64,000 bases of DNA from Paulinella micropora (lineage: Eukaryota > Cercozoa > Imbricatea > Euglyphida): assembly GCA_009731375.1 (NCBI GenBank), contig BJOX01000355.1, forward strand, positions 547,502-611,501. Reading direction: 5' to 3'. The notes below the pieces were generated by a model. The model was not told the DNA's origin and made no database searches. It saw only the letters and a list, made by a program, of their open reading frames with translations. Positions 10,886-22,753 of the stretch are shown piece by piece; within the stretch, counting starts at the first letter, position 1; each line of letters starts with the position of its first letter. Position numbers and translations under genes: made by a program.

Positions 10886-12642
10886 CTAAAAACACAGGGT
10901 GAGCAGGATCTTCGGGTCTAGATCAAGGTCAGGAGGGAGGTCAATAGAAGGGAGATAGTCAGAAGCAGCCATCCGCAGAATAGGGAGAATACGGGGTAGG
11001 GACTGAGAGATAGATGCAGCATAAGCAATAGGAGCAAGCATGGGAAGATCAGGAAGCTTGAATCCGCCTACACGACACGGAAGAAAAAGCTGAAACGACA
11101 CAGCACGGCGAAGATAAGAAGGAAGGGAGTCAAAAGCTGCAGGACAAATACCAAAGCAGTTAAGAGCGGAGCGAAAAAGGCGCTGATGAAATCTGTCAAG
11201 AATAGGAAGAAGAATAGCAGGAGGAGTAATACGAAGGGTATGCATCAGATAGGACGGAAGGGGAGAGAGAATATGGTAGGAAATCTGATGAGAAACATCG
11301 GGAGACGAAAGGGCATCAAAGACAGCATCAATACGAGAGAAAGCCTTAGCAACAGCAGCATCAGCCATAGAGGAACGCCATTGCTCATAATTGTAGTTAC
11401 CAATGACACCACCTAACAATTTACAAAGCCAATATCAATGGATTTGTTATGCTCAGCAGTAAAAGTCAACAAGTTCATGAGGAGGATCAGAACGAGAGGG
11501 CCAGAGGATAAAGTCAAGAGAGAAGCTTTGATCCCATTCCGAGGAGGCAATGAGGGCACGAGCTGCCTGAATAGCATCAGAAGCGGAACAGGCAGGAAAG
11601 GTGAAGTTATCAGCAAAGACAACAGCAGCAGAACGCGTATGCTCGATAGCATCATGAGTCTGCTTCACAACACTGTTACAAGAAAGAAGCATAGACAAGG
11701 TGCCTCCCTGATTACAGCCATCATCGTGAGAGAGACTAAGAATCGGTGAAGAGCCATCCTTTGCAAAATAAACAATATAAGTAGTAGCGCCAGGCCCATA
11801 CTGTAAATCAATAAAGGCAAAGTGAGGAGCAAGCTTATCATTAGCATAAGCACGGTCCAGCATGATATCCCTGGATCTGCTGTTGAAGAAATTTTCTGCA
11901 TCTATGCCAATAACAGTGGGTGAAAGAGCGCCTGGACACGAAATAACAGCCTGAGTAGCAAGTACCGCTGCTTGATTGCCTCCGTCCGCACCTAAAGCAA
12001 ACTGAGTGGGAGAAAGATCAAGTGTTCTAGGGCAGGCATCAGCAACAGCATCAGCATCGGACTTAGCAATACGCAAGCACACAGCAGTGTGAGCCAAGAT
12101 AAAAATAGCAGGGCCCCAAGAAATAGGCCTAATCTTCCTACGAGGGGGAGCACCGTACCAAAGCCCCATACCCTTTCTGACACGAAAAGCACGAAGAGAG
12201 GAAGCAGGTAGGTTGCCATTTGCAATATGATTGACAAATAGAACAAGGCACGGTTGACAATGAGGATCATTAAGTAAATAAGAGAGAAGGCGAGGCGACC
12301 AACCATAGACATAAACAACATTATCATGCAAAAGGGTCCGGGGAGCAGCGATGATGATCTTAAACTCAGGTCGTGTACAGTACGAAAAGGAGGATAAGGC
12401 AATGGAGGCGCATCAGCAGGGCGACAAAGGAGCTTAGCGGATAAGAGCTGTTGGACATGAGAATCAGAGGGATCCGCAGGCTCAGAAAAGTCGAAAATAT
12501 CACGAGACTTGTTGAGCTGGTTGGACTCAACCCTTGAAATGAGGCGGCGCTTGAGAACGGAATCAGGGGAAAGGGGGGGGGGGGGAATAGGAAGAAGGCA
12601 GTGGAGGAGGAGGAGGAGGAGGCAGAGGAAGACGAATAGCAA
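10886..12642 (-). pseudogene. Non-LTR retroelement reverse transcriptase, broken
   Basis: Read on the minus strand from about 12642 to 10886, the translation shows an N-terminal region (LKRRLISRVESNQLNKSRDI) and then, in another frame, the RT core. Numbered from 12331, this has RKIRPISWGPA (residues 65-75), GIDAENFFNS with the first catalytic Asp (D144), HDDGCNQGGTLSMLL (202-216) and FADN (239-242), where an active enzyme has a D-D pair. The thumb region carries LGGVIGNY and the typical LPCRVGGFKLPDL. Frame changes near 12330 and several stops at 11420-11455 break the gene. With the RLE-like C-terminus downstream it forms one element of about 3.8 kb. The 5' end is lost or lies beyond the (AAT)n tract at 12.69 kb. 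Confidence 0.8.
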
Positions 12643-12690
12643 TTGAGTGGAAAGAGAAAAAATCTAAGATTCGAGAAGTTAAATAAGCAT

Positions 12691-12693
12691 AAC

Positions 12694-12792
<99 letters not shown>

Positions 12793-12882
12793 CATAATAA
12801 TAATCATAATAATAATAATAATAATAATAATAGTGCTTCTCTGTCAATGGCTGATGCATTTCTGCACATGCGCCTCCATCGT
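12691..12882 (-). mobile_element. SINE family A with a long (ATT)n tail, cut by an assembly gap
   Basis: (AAT)n on the plus strand at 12691-12832 is followed by AGTGCTTCTCTGTCAATGGC and TGCGCCTCCATCGT. This is the 3' end of family A on the minus strand. The rest is hidden in the gap. Confidence 0.85.
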
Positions 12883-13799
12883 NNNNNNNNNNNNNNNNNN
12901 NNNNNNNNNNNNNNNNNNNNNNNNNNNNNNNNNNNNNNNNNNNNNNNNNNNNNNNNNNNNNNNNNNNNNNNNNNNNNNNNNNNNNNNNNNNNNNNNNNNN
13001 NNNNNNNNNNNNNNNNNNNNNNNNNNNNNNNNNNNNNNNNNNNNNNNNNNNNNNNNNNNNNNNNNNNNNNNNNNNNNNNNNNNNNNNNNNNNNNNNNNNN
13101 NNNNNNNNNNNNNNNNNNNNNNNNNNNNNNNNNNNNNNNNNNNNNNNNNNNNNNNNNNNNNNNNNNNNNNNNNNNNNNNNNNNNNNNNNNNNNNNNNNNN
13201 NNNNNNNNNNNNNNNNNNNNNNNNNNNNNNNNNNNNNNNNNNNNNNNNNNNNNNNNNNNNNNNNNNNNNNNNNNNNNNNNNNNNNNNNNNNNNNNNNNNN
13301 NNNNNNNNNNNNNNNNNNNNNNNNNNNNNNNNNNNNNNNNNNNNNNNNNNNNNNNNNNNNNNNNNNNNNNNNNNNNNNNNNNNNNNNNNNNNNNNNNNNN
13401 NNNNNNNNNNNNNNNNNNNNNNNNNNNNNNNNNNNNNNNNNNNNNNNNNNNNNNNNNNNNNNNNNNNNNNNNNNNNNNNNNNNNNNNNNNNNNNNNNNNN
13501 NNNNNNNNNNNNNNNNNNNNNNNNNNNNNNNNNNNNNNNNNNNNNNNNNNNNNNNNNNNNNNNNNNNNNNNNNNNNNNNNNNNNNNNNNNNNNNNNNNNN
13601 NNNNNNNNNNNNNNNNNNNNNNNNNNNNNNNNNNNNNNNNNNNNNNNNNNNNNNNNNNNNNNNNNNNNNNNNNNNNNNNNNNNNNNNNNNNNNNNNNNNN
13701 NNNNNNNNNNNNNNNNNNNNNNNNNNNNNNNNNNNNNNNNNNNNNNNNNNNNNNNNNNNNNNNNNNNNNNNNNNNNNNNNNNNNNNNNNNNNNNNNNNN
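12883..13799. other. Assembly gap
   Basis: A run of 917 Ns between two SINE fragments. Nothing can be said about its content. Confidence 0.99.
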
Positions 13800-13971
13800 T
13801 GTATCTCCTGCCAATTGCTGAGCCAAAAGGCCATGTGCATCCAGTCCTCCATTCCATAAGGAAAGTCTCCACACCAATCGGTAGAATAAAGGAAGTGACT
13901 GCATGGAACATTACTCTAGGAGCTTTATACCAATCAGCCCATGGAAAGGGACAGATGGCCTATGTACTCCC

Positions 13972-13972
<1 letters not shown>
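13800..13972 (-). mobile_element. SINE family B, near-complete body
   Basis: In the minus orientation the body starts at GGGAGTACATAGGCCATC, passes GGGCTGATTGGTATAAAGC and TGGTGTGGAGACTTTCC, and reaches TTTTGGCTCAGCAATTGGCA. Other copies in this window lie at 45071 (+), 50734 (-) and 53219 (+). Its 3' segment matches the 3' segment of family A (CATCAGCCATTGACAG). That is the usual sign of SINEs sharing the 3' tail of one partner LINE. No tRNA-like head is obvious. Confidence 0.7.
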
Positions 13973-14030
<58 letters not shown>

Positions 14031-14150
14031 GTGCTTCTCTGTCAATGGCTGATGCAAATCTGCACATGCGCCTCCATCGTCTCACCCGTGAGGGGAGTAC
14101 GAAGAATCGACGATAGGCTGTAATGACACCCCCGCAAGGGCAGTTCCAAT
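13973..14150 (-). mobile_element. SINE family A, 5'-truncated copy
   Basis: The (ATT)n tail at 13973-14029 abuts the family B element. The body, with GACGATGGAGGCGCATGTGC on the minus strand, runs to GGAACTGCCCTTGCGGGG near 14148. The tRNA-like head is absent. An (AAT)n tract lies beyond the truncation as well. Confidence 0.85.
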
Positions 14151-14154
14151 AATA

Positions 14155-14195
<41 letters not shown>

Positions 14196-14417
14196 GCACA
14201 ACACCAACAACAACAACAATAACAATGACAATAACAATAACAATAACAATAACAATAACAATAACAATAACAATAATCAGCGTGCCGACCACGACTCTTG
14301 CCAGTTCGGCGGGCGGTTTCTGTCTTGGCGCCACTACGGGGATGTAAACGAAGCCCGACCAGAACAAAATCAGCCGCGCCATGAACTGACACGACACACC
14401 ACCAACAACCGATTTGT

Positions 14418-14505
<88 letters not shown>

Positions 14506-14731
14506 NNNNNNNNNNNNNNNNNNNNNNNNNNNNNNNNNNNNNNNNNNNNNNNNNNNNNNNNNNNNNNNNNNNNNNNNNNNNNNNNNNNNNNNNNNNNNNN
14601 NNNNNNNNNNNNNNNNNNNNNNNNNNNNNNNNNNNNNNNNNNNNNNNNNNNNNNNNNNNNNNNNNNNNNNNNNNNNNNNNNNNNNNNNNNNNNNNNNNNN
14701 NNNNNNNNNNNNNNNNNNNNNNNNNNNNNNN
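14151..14731. repeat. (AAT)n, (AACAAT)n and (CTA)n arrays with a short unique block, then a gap
   Basis: An AAT array at 14151-14193 is followed by CAACAA/CAATAA hexamers to 14275. A GC-richer unique block follows at 14280-14410 with no recognisable gene. A (CTA)n array then runs at 14418-14505, ending in Ns at 14506-14731. Confidence 0.9.
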
Positions 14732-14971
14732 ATAATAATAGTGCTTCTCTGTCAATGGCTGATGCATTTCTGCACATGCGCCTCCATCGTGGCACCCGTG
14801 AGGGGAGTACGAAGAATAGACGATAGGCTCTAATGACACCCCCGCAAGGGCAGTTCCAACACTTCCAGACGGACCGGTATGTTCAATGAAGATACTGGTG
14901 GCACCGACGGGAATCGAACTGGCGACAGGGCCCAGATGGTAGAACTTGACCACTGGGCTATCACGGTGTCC
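14732..14971 (-). mobile_element. SINE family A, full-length copy with tRNA-like head
   Basis: On the minus strand the element begins GGACACCGTGATAGCCCAGT. This carries an A-box-like TAGCCCAGTGG, and a B-box-like GTTCGATTCC follows within the expected distance, then CGGTGCCACCA. The body and 3' end lead into (ATT)n, here cut by the gap. It is a tRNA-derived, polymerase III type element. Confidence 0.9.
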
Positions 14972-14982
14972 ATAATAATAAT

Positions 14983-15017
<35 letters not shown>

Positions 15018-15023
<6 letters not shown>

Positions 15024-15100
15024 ATCTGTCATGGCTGAGCCCGAGGGCCATGCGCCTCCATCCCTCGACCCAACAGGGACTACAGTGAGTATGTTGGAGA
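15018..15100 (-). mobile_element. SINE-like family C, fragment
   Basis: The plus strand reads TTGATCTGTCATGGCTGAGC and then CATGCGCCTCCATCCCTCGA, next to a (TA)n run at 14993-15020. The same segment occurs at 49727. On the minus strand its 3' end (GAGGCGCATGGCCCTCGGGC, TCAGCCATGACA) aligns with the ends of families A and B. Confidence 0.55.
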
Positions 15101-15189
15101 AGAGCAGCAGTATCTGCATCGCTGCAGAATGTTCCAACTTCTCGTAACAACAGCATTCTGAGAAAGTAATTCAATTTCTTCGCAGCAAA

Positions 15190-16535
15190 AAGGTAATCTA
15201 AGTGGTGCGGCGAGATATATAGAGGAGAAAGCATTTGAAGAGATGAGACCGAGACCGACAGAGGATATGGATGAGTATCTAACACAACATCTACTGCAGA
15301 AGAACTGGCTTGAGGCCCTGAGAGGGAAGCCTTTTGAGCCAGAGTAAGCAGTAAATGGGTTGTTAGAGAAGCTAGCAGAGCATGAGGCCTATGGGCCTGC
15401 ATACCTCAACGATCATTATAGATTAGCAGCAGCGAGCAGGCCAACCCATGATGATATGATAGAGTCGGCAAGAGAAATTTACGTGTTGTGGAAAGCAAAG
15501 CAGAAGAGACTCAGAAAGGAACGTAGGAAGGAGAAAGAGAGAAAGAGAGAGGGTAAGGGAGCGAATCTACTGCTAGGAGAGGGAGAGGGAGGAGAGAAAG
15601 GAGGAAAGAGAGAGAAACATAAGAAATGGACAAAGAACGGGAAAGGAAAAAAAGGCGAAGGTAATGGGAATAGTGACAGTTCAGAGCAGGAATGGTGGCT
15701 CACGGCAACATGCTACCACTGCTACCAAACTGGACACACTAAGCGTTTTTGCCCCAAACTTAAGTCAAACCCCAAACGAACCAGTTCAAAGTTCTCTCAC
15801 TCTAACTCCTCTAAAGAAAAGCAAAGAGACAAGAATGGCAAGTTTCGAAAGAAAGGAGCCAAAGGAGTTACTCTAATGAGGGGAGAAGTAGGAGAGGAGG
15901 GTGAAGAGGAAGAAGGAGATAAGTCTGAGGGGGAAGACAGCTCTGAAGAGGAAGAGTACGAGCTAGTCGTTATGGAGGGTGGAGAGGATGCAATGGAGGG
16001 CAACATTGAAAGTGGGGAAAGAATTATTGCTCGTAAAGCTGAGCAAGAGGGCGAGGAGGAAAGTGAGCCCCAAACGGAGCAAAGTGACAATAAACCCTTG
16101 GAACAACCCACTGGAGCCCGTGAGGGGGGGGATTTGTCGAGTGCTCCACTGGCTCGAAACACACTCCGAGAGAGACCCCACAGCCCCCCACAACGCACTC
16201 TCACTAGTGCTCAACACCCCGACACCTGTATTACAAAAACTCCTGCCCTCACAACCTCACCACCCACGCAACGCGTGCAACCCTCACCATTGCAACTAAA
16301 ACCCTCTCAATCAAAAGTGAAAGAGAAACGGAAAGAACAAGAGAAACCGACACCCACACCCCCTCAGAACTCTAAACAGACAAAGAAAGAATCACCACAT
16401 CCCACTACATCCACTCCTCAGAGCAACACAACAGGCCGGGGGGGGGCACTAACCATTCGTTGTCAAGGGCTTAACTGGAAGGGAGAACAGTGTGGGGTTA
16501 AGTTTGGACAGGGGGGGAGTTGGGGTAAGGGGTGA
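15190..16535 (+). pseudogene. copia gag with CCHC zinc knuckle
   Basis: Reading starts inside gag at GNLSGAARYIEEKAFEEM, typical of capsid-like copia gag, and meets a TAA at 15345-15347. It then continues in the same frame as a 391-codon open stretch. A basic KE-rich region (residues 48-100) is followed by the zinc knuckle C118-x2-C121-x4-H126-x4-C131, which binds RNA in this family. An acidic Glu-rich region (15900-16000) and a Pro/Thr-rich region come next. Near the end, RCQGLNWKGEQCGVKF continues in the next frame as LCGYHARQEP. This gives a C...GxxC...CxxH pattern like small viral zinc fingers. The frame is lost in the G-run near 16505. Confidence 0.8.
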
Positions 16536-17439
16536 GGAAGCAAAAAGGCTAGCGTATGCAGATTTGTGCGGGTACCATGCTCGCCAAGAACCTCTATTTC
16601 TGTCTATTGACCTGTTACAAGACCCATCACGTCGCCCACTCCCTTCCCGTGACTTTCCATCAGAGAGTGAAATGATACGAATACAGAGACAGAGGGAGGG
16701 AAAGGGGGCGAGTGCACAGCAAGTTTCGCTCAAAGATACGGCAAAACCCGGGAAGAAAGACTCGCTAAGTTCCACAAATATCGGGGGAAAAGACTAGCAA
16801 AGTGTCGAAAAACCCGGTAAGAAAGTAGTTAGTTCAGTTTCGCGGAATGATGCTGTTTTGCCAGGGAATGATGCAAGGACCGGCGGGACTAGAGCTGAAA
16901 AAGAGATTGCATTCGATGAGGCTGATGAGCATGTACTACGGGAGGGACAAGAGAAGGGAAGTCTTGGCCCCCCATCGCTACTGCCACAAGGTCCGTCCCC
17001 GTTAGACAGAGTAGGAGACAGTGTAGAATCACAAGCACAGCAAGCGAGTGACACACACACACACGATACATTTGTGGGGAAGAGCAGTAAAAGAGACACA
17101 GAACACGGAAATGTGATAGGCTTTGAAGACTTTAAGAGAATAAGTGAACAGCTGAACAACCTGTGTATAATGGACGATGAGACAGGAGACATTGTGAGAA
17201 TGACGAAGAAAGAGGGAGAGAGAGTGGCTGAAGCAGACGGACTGTTGACAGATGTGTTTTGGGCTGTTAACGAAGTATTTCTCAAGCATGCAGCAGGCAC
17301 ACCACTGACCACAAGAGAGATAGTTATAGAGAAAAGAGCAGCTAAGAACACTCAAAGTACAAAAGCTAGGAAAGAGCTAAGTGGGAGTGTGAGTATAGAC
17401 ATAGCGAAGGACATCCAAGACCTGAGAAGACTGAAATAG
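16492..17439 (+). pseudogene. copia gag-pol linker region, uncertain function
   Basis: One frame is open from about 16492 to 17439 except for a TAG at 16795-16797. The translation is charged and low in hydrophobics (EKEIAFDEADEHVLREGQEK; TDVFWAVNEVFLKHAAGTPL). It resembles no domain I can name. Its position between the zinc knuckle and the protease makes it part of the same polyprotein. Confidence 0.55.
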
Positions 17440-17494
17440 CTAGGTTGCTATCTGACGAAGGGAGCAGAACCGATAGTAGTGAAAGACTCTGGGA

Positions 17495-18499
17495 TTGTGT
17501 TACGACCCGGACGGCAAAGAGAACGAGTTTTACTCAGAACTGTTAGCTATACTAGATTATGGCATACTCGACTTAGCCAAGAATCACGACAATCAATTCG
17601 CCCTTTCAATAGTGCGATCGATGCCCCACTTGATGAAGATATGGCATGAGGTAGAAGCGAGAGGGGGTACATTGAACGCATATTTGCGTAAGTTACGCTC
17701 AGGCGATGCACACAAGTTCTTCAGTCCGGAACAGGCAGCTCAGAGGAAGAAAGAGTTTGATAGGAAGAGACGGGAAATAGACGGACACTCAGACCTAGAG
17801 GAGGATGATGAGTATGATCCGGAAAACCTAGAACACTCTAGAACCTCTGAAGAGATCAGAGCAGGAATACCCATAAGCTATAGATCGTACAGCGAAGCAC
17901 GAGAAGAGCTTGACTGGATGTATGAGGAGAGATTCGAGAGAGAAAGGAAGGACAGGCTCCAGAAGAAAGAGAATGAGGAGGAAGAGGAGCAGGATCACAA
18001 CCTCATGGTAGACGACAGCACGACGGTAGGTCGAAAAGAAAAGATGATAGTACAGGATAGTGGATCGACAAGAGACATAGCCTGTACACCACACATCTTG
18101 CGCAACGTTCGAGAGATAGAACCCGTCAGCTTAGTCACAGGAAAAGGGGAGACTGTGAGAGACATGGGGGAAGCACGACTGACAAGAATAGATGGATCGG
18201 GAAAGCCAGTTTTGGTAAAGAAAGATATGTTGTTAGACACTAGGGCACCGGTCAACATCATGTCTACAGGAAACATGGACCACAACCATCATCGGTCTAT
18301 CATTCACCAGAACGGGCAACTTCTAATCCTCAAACGCCCCATAAGAATAAAAGAGAATGACGTGATCGTGAGGGGGAGACTTACACCTGGCATGCTCTAC
18401 CGCTGGGACAATGAAAAGGATAAGCCCCTTAACATAAACGAGCGTTACAACCCCAAGGTAAAAGAGAGAGAGAAAAAGAGAGCAAGCAAGCGAGAGTAA
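17495..18499 (+). pseudogene. copia aspartic protease region
   Basis: A 334-codon open stretch. After a charged N-terminal half comes IVQDSGSTRDIACTPHIL, in which D188-S189-G190 is the pepsin-like D-[ST]-G active site of retroelement protease. A hydrophobic strand and DMLLDTRAPVNIM follow. The enzyme would release the polyprotein parts. The next domain is in another frame, so the polyprotein is interrupted. Confidence 0.7.
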
Positions 18500-18525
18500 G
18501 TGAGGACGAGGAAGCTAGAGGCAGC

Positions 18526-19878
18526 GTGCTATACGCTATGTATCCTGAGAAAGGCGAGAAAGACAAACCGATTGACATTTATGTCATGCATCAGTGTAGT
18601 GGTCATAAAGCATTACCAAAGACCTATGCATTAGGCAAGGCAATGGGTAGAAAAGTGACAGGAAGCGAGGATAGAGTCAGATTTTGCGAAGCCTGTATGA
18701 TGGGGAAAGCTAAAGTGTTGCCCCGATTTAAGACTAATAGAATTAGGAGAGTGAGTTAGCCCTGTGAGATTTTGCATGTAGATACTTCCGGACCATGGGC
18801 GGTCATGTCAATTCACGATAAGTACTATAAATTTTGCGTAACAGATGATTACTCAGGGTACATCAAGGATTTTTACTCACGATATAAGAACGAGTTTGTA
18901 GAGTGTTTGAAGCAGGCCGTAGCATGGTTTGAGAGGCAGACAGGAAGGAAAGTCAGACAGATCACTTGTGATAATGAGTTCGATGTCCCAACTGAAATCG
19001 TAGAGTGGTGGAAGCCCCTTCAATTCATTTGGAAGACTAGTGCTCCAGGTGACAAAGATGGCAATCCTATAGCCGAGAAGGTCAATGACATCACACCCGG
19101 ACCAGCCCGGGCCATGCGGTACGAGGCTAACTTGCCTGCACAGTTTTGGGCAGAGATGGAACATACCGCCACAACCTTGCACAACATTCTGCCGGCCACG
19201 ACAGGACCTAGAAAGGGCACTTCCCCTTTTGAGCAATGTCTAGGTTACAAGCCAGCTATCCGACAACTGAAGCCTGGTATTATAGGATGTTTAGGTGTAA
19301 TGTACATAGGAAAGCAGGTAGGGAAAGGAAACTATAGGGGAAAACGCGTGATGTTGCTTGGGTACGATGTATTTAAGGAACTATACAGAGTTTGGGAATC
19401 GTTGGTCGCAAGATCATTACTAATGTACGAAATGTACGCTTTGACCCCAATATAGTTGGTAAGGAGGCTCACCCACCCAGAGAAGTCAGATGGGACGACG
19501 AGGAATCTGAGGGGGGAGAGTAGTGATACCGGTCAGCTAGAACAGCCAACAAACGAACCCGAACTTAAGGTTGAGGGGGAGTTAGACAAGCATGAGGAGC
19601 AACAGGAAGATAAGGGCATTTACGGTCCAGATTCCGGTCTCCCATCAGAGTCAAAGGCAGAAATAGTTGACAACAGGGATGATGGGCTAACACCCGTCAC
19701 ATCGTTAGAGGCGCAAAGCCCCGAAGCAGACCACCCTAGTAAGAGGTACGTAGAGGGAGACGCGCCTAATAAGGGCCTCACTTGGGAGCAAAGTGACAAA
19801 ATCACATCAGCTAACATAGTGAGAGGGAAAGGAGAAGCAAAGGTTAGGACACCAGTTACACAACCACCTCCAGAATAG
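18526..19878 (+). pseudogene. copia integrase (zinc-binding GAG-pre-integrase and DDE core)
   Basis: The zinc-binding N-terminal domain reads MHQCSGHKALP ... FCEACMMGK (HHCC type). A TAG at 18757-18759 precedes the catalytic core. The core has HVDTSGPW (first Asp), ITCDNEFDVP (second Asp) and GNPIAEKVND (Glu), followed by PAQFWAEMEHTATTLHN and TSPFEQCLGYKP, all typical of copia integrase. A TAG at 19453-19455 separates a hydrophilic Glu/Pro-rich linker that runs to 19878. Without the stops this would be one frame. Confidence 0.85.
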
Positions 19879-20026
19879 AAGGCAGCAGTAAAAGCAGCAC
19901 ATTGACAGGAGAGAGAGAGAGAGTCAGTGTGCCGGGAGTAGCTTTCGGAGAAGAATGGGCAAAGGAAGAATATGGAGACAACTGGCGATCAGTTAAGAGA
20001 GAAGGAAAAGTCTTAAAGTCCGTAAG

Positions 20027-21074
20027 ATGCCTAAGCCCAGTCACTTCGTATTCTTTGACGACGGACAGGTAGAAAAGATGTTAGATAGCGAAATTAGAAA
20101 GTATCGGATAGATAGGATAATACCAGTCGGAGAACTAGAGCACCCCGAGATGTCCGCAGAAAGTATCGTAGAGGATCATACCACTGCGTTACTGTACCTG
20201 ACATTGAAGGTACCAAAGGCAATCGTTGATGAGGGTTTAACTGCGAAAGAGTTGAAAGCCGGAATGGATAAAGAGATTGAAGCTCTGAAGTCTTTTAACA
20301 CTTACACGTGGGTAAGCCCAAGGAAGCAAAGAAAAAGGAGTAAAAGTAGTGAGACTCACGTGGGTACATAAAGTCAAACTAGACGATAAAGGACGTAAGT
20401 TGATTAAGTCAAGGTTAGCTTTGCCGGGAGACATGCTAGAGCCAGGAGTTAGCTATAACCCAGATCAATTATTTGTACCCTGCGCCGCGCATCGCTCATT
20501 ACTCTTTTTGTCTAAGCTTGCAGCATGGCATGAACATAAGCTATACGGTATAGACTTCAGAAATGCTGTTTATGCTTATGCACCCGATGGGATAGACAGT
20601 GAAGAGAATAAAGGCATGATATGGAGAGTAGATGGAGCTCTGTATGGCGCTCCGCAAGCTGGTAGGAGATGGTATGAAATCTTAGCCCCTAAGGTAGAGG
20701 AATTAGGATTCAGGTTACTAGACTCAGATTTATGCTTGTTCGTAGAAAAGGATAAGCCAGTAAGAGATGCTATCATAGGTATTTTCCATGTAGACGATCT
20801 TATCTTCTCAGCTCCTAACGAACGAGCATACGATCGTTTCGCTAGTAAACTAGAAAAGTTTTATCCTCTTAAGCGTTTGGGAGTGACTAAGGAGTTTAAA
20901 GGAATAGAGAAAGAAGGAGGACGCATTTTATTGCATCAGAATAAGTATCAGAATCAGATTTTCAAGGATGTAGGATATGCTGATGTTAGACCAGTAAGTA
21001 CTCCAAGTGCTGAACATGAGCCTGAGCCCATGGGAGAAACAAGCGCTCTTAGAAATATTCGATACCTAGTCTAG
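20027..21074 (+). pseudogene. copia reverse transcriptase
   Basis: The linker SHFVFFDDGQVEKMLDSEIR is followed by RT in two overlapping frames (20027-20371 and 20349-21074). Motifs are LTWVHKVKLDDKGRKLIKSR, YGIDFR (catalytic Asp kept), GALYGAPQAGRRWYE, LLDSDLCLFV and FHVDDLIFSAP with the catalytic DD. Relative to the copy at the window start, about ten residues after motif A are deleted (DFR-NAVYAYAPDG against DFKYAYLNARMHDPVFAYAPDG). That would probably inactivate the enzyme. Confidence 0.88.
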
Positions 21075-21085
21075 TAGGGAAACAT

Positions 21086-21750
21086 TTGTTCCTAACTAAG
21101 ATGACACGACCAGATGCTGATCAAGCACTAAATGCAGCTAGTGTAATGCAAACAGTAAATCCAGGACTTGCTTATGCTATGTTATGTAGGATCTTCAGTT
21201 ATTTGAAAGGTTCGTATCGCGGTATTGCATTTCACGGGCCTAAGTCATCGCAAGAGGGAAGGACATACACGCGAATTACTCTTTGGCCCGATGCAGCACA
21301 CAAGGTCTGTAAGAAAACCGGAAAGTCACGTACAGGATATGTAGTACTTTGGGGAGGAGACCGGGGGCGGTAGCTTGGTTGTCAAAGCGACAAACTAGAA
21401 TTGCACTAAGTTCTAATGACGCTGAAATTTTCGCAGCAGCGGAGTGTATACAGGAAGGATTGGCTATCCGACATATCACGGAGGAATTAGATATAGCACA
21501 GAAAGGACCGATAGAACTTTATGAAGATAATGCACAAACTATCTTAGCAGCAGAAAGGGGAATGTCAACACCACGTACAAAACACTTACCCCTAGAACTT
21601 CATTTCATTCATCATGCACAGAGAGACAATTAGATTAAATTTGTAAAAGTAGGAACTAAGAAACAAATTGCAGACGTACTAACTAAACATGTTCCTAAGG
21701 ATCAATTCGAATATCTCATTAGTAAGTTTATGGTAACACTTAATCCATGA
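21086..21750 (+). pseudogene. copia RNase H and pol C-terminus
   Basis: RT connection (MTRPDADQALNAASVMQTVN, FSYLKGSYRGIAFHG) and RNase H (LSSNDAEIFAAAECIQEG, ELYEDNAQTILAAERG). Frame changes occur near 21360, and there is a TAG at 21631-21633. The tail continues as KKQIADVLTKHVPKDQFEY to the TGA at 21748-21750. Confidence 0.85.
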
Positions 21751-22753
21751 TCCTATATCTCAAGTCTGCAAACTAACCATAAATACGTAAATTTACGCAA
21801 AGTCAACTTATGTTGTTCTTTTGTGAGTTTTCTCTCTTTGAAGTGTGCAGGAAGTGTCATGCGCAGGTATTTGAGCGGCATCTTGTGACGGTGTTCCCGT
21901 TGAAGTAGAAGTCGAGCGCGAGACCGAGGCGTGTGGACTTTCCACCATCAATCGTTATCGCGGCAAGAGCGGGATATGGACATCAGCCGTCAGAGCGGTC
22001 TTCGCAAGGATTAGTTTTTATTTTGGCGGAATGGCAATATTTACTAATTATATGTGACTCGCAGAGTCAGTAATGTAATTCAGTTACGTAAGAGTACAAC
22101 CACATTGGATGACCTTTGATGAAGCTTTAATCGACAAAGTCGAGATGTCAACTTGACAACGAGGCAACAACGATGGACTAACAGTGTTGGGTACTTACAA
22201 GTTTTGTGACCAAACACCATTTCAGTATTAATTGGGATGGACATTATCGCATTTCTTATAGTTATTAATCGTAGATGTATTGATTGGTAATTTGCTCATT
22301 GACATAGAACTAAGGGGCAGCGTTGGTAGGATAACTACGTTTACTGTTAGTAATTGCTTTGTGACTGGTAAGTAATTTATTCGTAAAGTCGAATGACCGT
22401 ATAGTTCTAGTCAATAATGGTCACGGACGTAACGGTCTATATTGGCATTTCAGGATTGGACGATAAACATTGTGTAATAATTACATTCGCGGCGGACTTT
22501 ATCAAGTTCAGTTTCGTCATTACCTTTGAGTTTGTCAGTTCTCAGTGCTATCTACTTCAGAATTAAAGTGTCGATTGCTGAGCATCGTGGCTTCTAACGG
22601 AATCCCTCAGCAAACCTGAGTGTAAAGGTATTAGGTCCGTGAGTGACAGTGTAATTACCTAATCAACGTATGCCGGCACATACTGACTACCAGGTTAATT
22701 ATATTAATAGGTCTAACAGATTCTTAGGTAGACAAGAGGCTTGAAAAGCATGG
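21751..22753 (+). other. copia 3' non-coding sequence and probable 3' LTR
   Basis: About 1 kb without a gene. A polypurine-like tract, GAACTAAGGGGCAGCG, lies at about 22307-22322; sequence after it is the likely LTR. I found no second copy in the window to define LTR boundaries. Confidence 0.45.

Larger units (their letters stand above)
15190..22330 (+). mobile_element. Ty1/copia LTR retrotransposon, nearly complete in domain order but decayed
   Basis: The order is gag with zinc knuckle, protease, integrase, RT and RNase H. This order (integrase before RT) defines copia rather than gypsy. Coding similarity runs from about 15190 to the pol stop at 21748-21750. A polypurine-like AACTAAGGGGCAGC near 22310 marks the probable start of the 3' LTR. 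At least four in-frame stops (15345, 16795, 18757, 19453) and several frame changes show that it is dead. The 5' end is replaced by SINE-like and (TA)n sequence, so no 5' LTR was found. Confidence 0.9.

Noticed and set aside
12563-14116. Several frames of 350-430 codons
   Set aside because: They are mostly Ns; the real bases in them belong to SINEs.
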